From Pseudomonadota bacterium (lineage in GTDB: Bacteria; Verrucomicrobiota; Verrucomicrobiia; Chthoniobacterales; UBA6821), in the NCBI GenBank assembly GCA_009928265.1, contig RFPR01000005.1, positions 1 to 30,210 on the forward strand: DNA of 30,210 nt, read 5' to 3'. The notes beneath the pieces are model-generated. The model was not told the DNA's origin. It ran no database searches and saw nothing but the letters and a program-made list of their open reading frames with translations. A program made the translations under genes and the position numbers. Positions 28,651 to 30,210 of the stretch are shown in pieces. The stretch's first letter is position 1. Every line of letters starts with the position of its first letter.

Positions 28651-29973
28651 ATGAGCGAAGTCGCCGCACGATCCATCGTGGAGAGATTGCGTGCCAAGGG
28701 ATTTGAGGCCCTCTACGCGGGAGGATGCGTTCGGGACAGGCTCTTCGGGCTGGAACCTCACGATTACGACATCGCCACCAATGCGCGTCCGGAGCAGGTC
28801 GAGTCGCTTTTCCCGAGGACTGTTCCCGTCGGGGCACAGTTTGGTGTGATCCTTGTCTTGGAGCAAGGAGCGGAAATCCAAGTAGCAACCTTCCGTGGAG
28901 ACGGCGCCTACCTTGACGGCCGTCATCCCGAGAGCGTCGTCTACACCGACGCCAAAGGGGATGCCCGCAGGCGTGATTTCACGGTCAATGGACTGTTCTG
29001 CGATCCTCTTAAGGATGAGATCCTCGACTTCGTCGGGGGACGCGATGATCTGAAAGCTGGGATCCTGCGGGCGATTGGCAATCCCTCCGAACGTTTCGCC
29101 GAGGACAAGCTCCGGATGCTTCGGGCCGTTCGGTTCGCCACCACGCTTGGTTTTACGATTGAGCCGGCCACATGGGACGCCGTGAAACGTCATGCTGCGA
29201 AGATCCATGCCGTGAGTGCCGAGCGAATCCGCGACGAGTTCTGTAAAATCCTGCTCTCACCCAATCGACTCCGCGGATTTGACCTACTCGAGGAGAGCGG
29301 ACTCCTCCGTGAAATCCTCCCCGAGATGGAACCTCTCAAAGGATGCGACCAGCCTCCCGATTTCCACCCGGAGGGAGATGTCTTCGTCCACACGAGGTTG
29401 ATGCTTTCCCTTCTTAAGCCGGAGGCATCCCTGCCGCTTGTCCTTTCTGTTCTCTTCCATGACCTAGGCAAACCTGCCACGCGCATGGTTGATGAGACGG
29501 GCCGAATCCGCTTCAACGGCCATGAAGGAGTCAGTGAGAGGATGAGCCTGACCATCCTGCAACGACTGCGATTTCCCAATGAGGTGATCGACGCCGTCCT
29601 GCCTGCCGTCCGCCTCCATATGAGCTTCAAGGATGTCCCCAACATGCGTGTCGCCACGCTCAAGAGAATGATGGCCCGCCCCACCTTCGACGATGAGCTG
29701 GAGCTCCACCGTGTCGATTGCCTCGGCAGTCACGGGATGCTCGACAATCACGCCACCCTGATTGCCAAGCGGGAGGAGTTTTCACACGAACCACTGATTC
29801 CTGTTCCTCTTATCACGGGCAATGACCTTATCGCCATGGGATGGAAACCAGGACCACAATTCGCCGAGATCCTTCAGGCCACCCAGACACGCCAGTTGGA
29901 GGGGACGCTCTCATCACGCGACCAGGCGCTTGAGTGGCTCGCCGCGGAATTTAGCGAGAGTGGTGGACAGTGA
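28651..29973 (+). CDS. cca: CCA-adding tRNA nucleotidyltransferase / poly(A) polymerase family with HD domain
   Basis: Adds or repairs the CCA end of tRNAs (class II nucleotidyltransferase family, which also includes poly(A) polymerase). The 440 residues contain YAGGCVRD at 22-29, catalytic Asp38 and Asp40 in HDYDIAT, RRRDFTVNGL at 106-115, the ERIRDEF motif near 191 and a C-terminal HD phosphohydrolase domain with His270-Asp271 in LFHDLGKPATR. The ATG at 28651 starts the conserved fold; a TTG 12 codons upstream is possible but not conserved-looking. Its last 13 bp overlap the 3' end of a tRNA-Val gene on the other strand. Confidence 0.92.
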   Translation: MSEVAARSIVERLRAKGFEALYAGGCVRDRLFGLEPHDYDIATNARPEQVESLFPRTVPVGAQFGVILVLEQGAEIQVATFRGDGAYLDGRHPESVVYTDAKGDARRRDFTVNGLFCDPLKDEILDFVGGRDDLKAGILRAIGNPSERFAEDKLRMLRAVRFATTLGFTIEPATWDAVKRHAAKIHAVSAERIRDEFCKILLSPNRLRGFDLLEESGLLREILPEMEPLKGCDQPPDFHPEGDVFVHTRLMLSLLKPEASLPLVLSVLFHDLGKPATRMVDETGRIRFNGHEGVSERMSLTILQRLRFPNEVIDAVLPAVRLHMSFKDVPNMRVATLKRMMARPTFDDELELHRVDCLGSHGMLDNHATLIAKREEFSHEPLIPVPLITGNDLIAMGWKPGPQFAEILQATQTRQLEGTLSSRDQALEWLAAEFSESGGQ

Positions 29974-30035
29974 GGGGATCGAACCCCCGACCAACTCGGT
30001 GTAAGCGAGCCGCTCTACCGCTGAGCTAACTGTCC
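29961..30035 (-). tRNA. tRNA-Val, anticodon TAC
   Basis: On the minus strand a full cloverleaf folds: 7-bp acceptor GGACAGT/ACTGTCC, D stem GCTC/GAGC, anticodon stem GCTCG/CGAGT with loop CTTACAC (anticodon TAC, valine), 5-nt variable loop and T arm GGGGG-TTCGATC-CCCTC. The terminal ACCA is encoded, so CCA is present in the gene. The 3' end overlaps the cca coding end by 13 bp. Confidence 0.97.
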
Positions 30036-30086
30036 AAAACTTGAGTGGCTACCATGCTATCGGCTGATGCAGCTGACAAGCTGGAA

Positions 30087-30210
30087 CTAAATTGCTCCGA
30101 GCAGATTCACGACGACATCCCCCCCCATTCCCTGCCCGATCTGAAGAGCGGTGCGCGGCACAGGCGGCATCTCACCGTCAGGCATCCCGAGACCCAGAGA
30201 CTCATCGATT
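30087..30210 (-). CDS. C-terminal fragment of an unidentified protein, cut at the right edge
   Basis: The minus strand is open from the window edge for 40 residues before a TAG at 30087-30089. The visible end reads ...PRTALQIGQGMGGDVVVNLLGAI, Gly- and Val-rich with balanced codon use, consistent with a real C-terminus. I cannot assign a family from so little. It would lie upstream of the tRNA-Val on the same strand, about 50 bp away. The 50 bp between show only a weak CAGC/GCTG hairpin. Confidence 0.45.
   Translation of the reverse strand, partial: IDESLGLGMPDGEMPPVPRTALQIGQGMGGDVVVNLLGAI

Noticed and set aside
29822..30004. Small plus-strand open frame ending in a GIEPPTNSV-like peptide
   Set aside because: This is the well-known false protein produced by reading across the complement of a tRNA gene; here it is tRNA-Val plus the end of cca.

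Overview
The window is ordinary, gene-dense chromosome at moderately high GC. It carries 24 protein genes that can be supported: 22 complete, one (selO) cut at the left edge probably just before its stop, and one short C-terminal fragment at the right edge. There is one tRNA-Val gene. I see no insertion sequence, prophage, CRISPR array or toxin-antitoxin pair. My best guess for the host is a Gram-negative of the Planctomycetota/Verrucomicrobiota/Chlamydiota group, with Verrucomicrobiota most likely. This is inference from gene style, small DUF families, a scarcity of Shine-Dalgarno motifs and the unusual dnaK-groES-groEL order; there is no rRNA in the window to settle it.

Layout. (1) 1-2398, minus strand: a DUF6172-like gene, engB and selO, joined by two 4-bp stop/start overlaps. 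(2) 2399-8181, minus strand: an rsmA-Nudix fusion gene, then dnaK, groES, groEL and a strong intrinsic terminator. The spacer before dnaK holds a full-consensus sigma-54 (-24/-12) promoter match and four alternating GTCTC/GAGAC boxes; no CIRCE element is visible. (3) 8182-15665, plus strand: a 301-bp leader with a structured palindrome, then sppA, a CPBP protease, thiL, corA, an MGDG-synthase-like glycosyltransferase, a HAD phosphatase and an Fe-S (PhrB-class) photolyase. (4) 15628-19042, minus strand: a lipoprotein, a DUF2278-like protein and comEC, whose end overlaps the photolyase tail to tail. (5) 19150-22773: a DoxX protein (plus), and purE, a Sua5/TsaC-type enzyme and murJ (minus). (6) 22860-26775, plus strand: aroK, then a glycolytic gap-pgk-tpiA cluster ending in a terminator. 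(7) 26814-30210: two Opp/Dpp-type permeases, cca (plus), a tRNA-Val (minus) whose 3' CCA end overlaps the cca stop region, and the end of an unidentified minus-strand gene.

How it fits together. The content is mostly housekeeping: chaperones, ribosome maturation (rsmA, engB), tRNA maturation and modification (cca, tsaC), central carbon metabolism, envelope building (murJ, the glycosyltransferase), DNA uptake (comEC) and light-driven DNA repair. The most unusual signals are regulatory and structural: the possible sigma-54 control of the main chaperone cluster, the rsmA-Nudix fusion, a ComEC whose C-terminal metallo-beta-lactamase domain has lost most metal ligands, the cca/tRNA-Val overlap, and very few Shine-Dalgarno motifs combined with many 4-bp gene overlaps.
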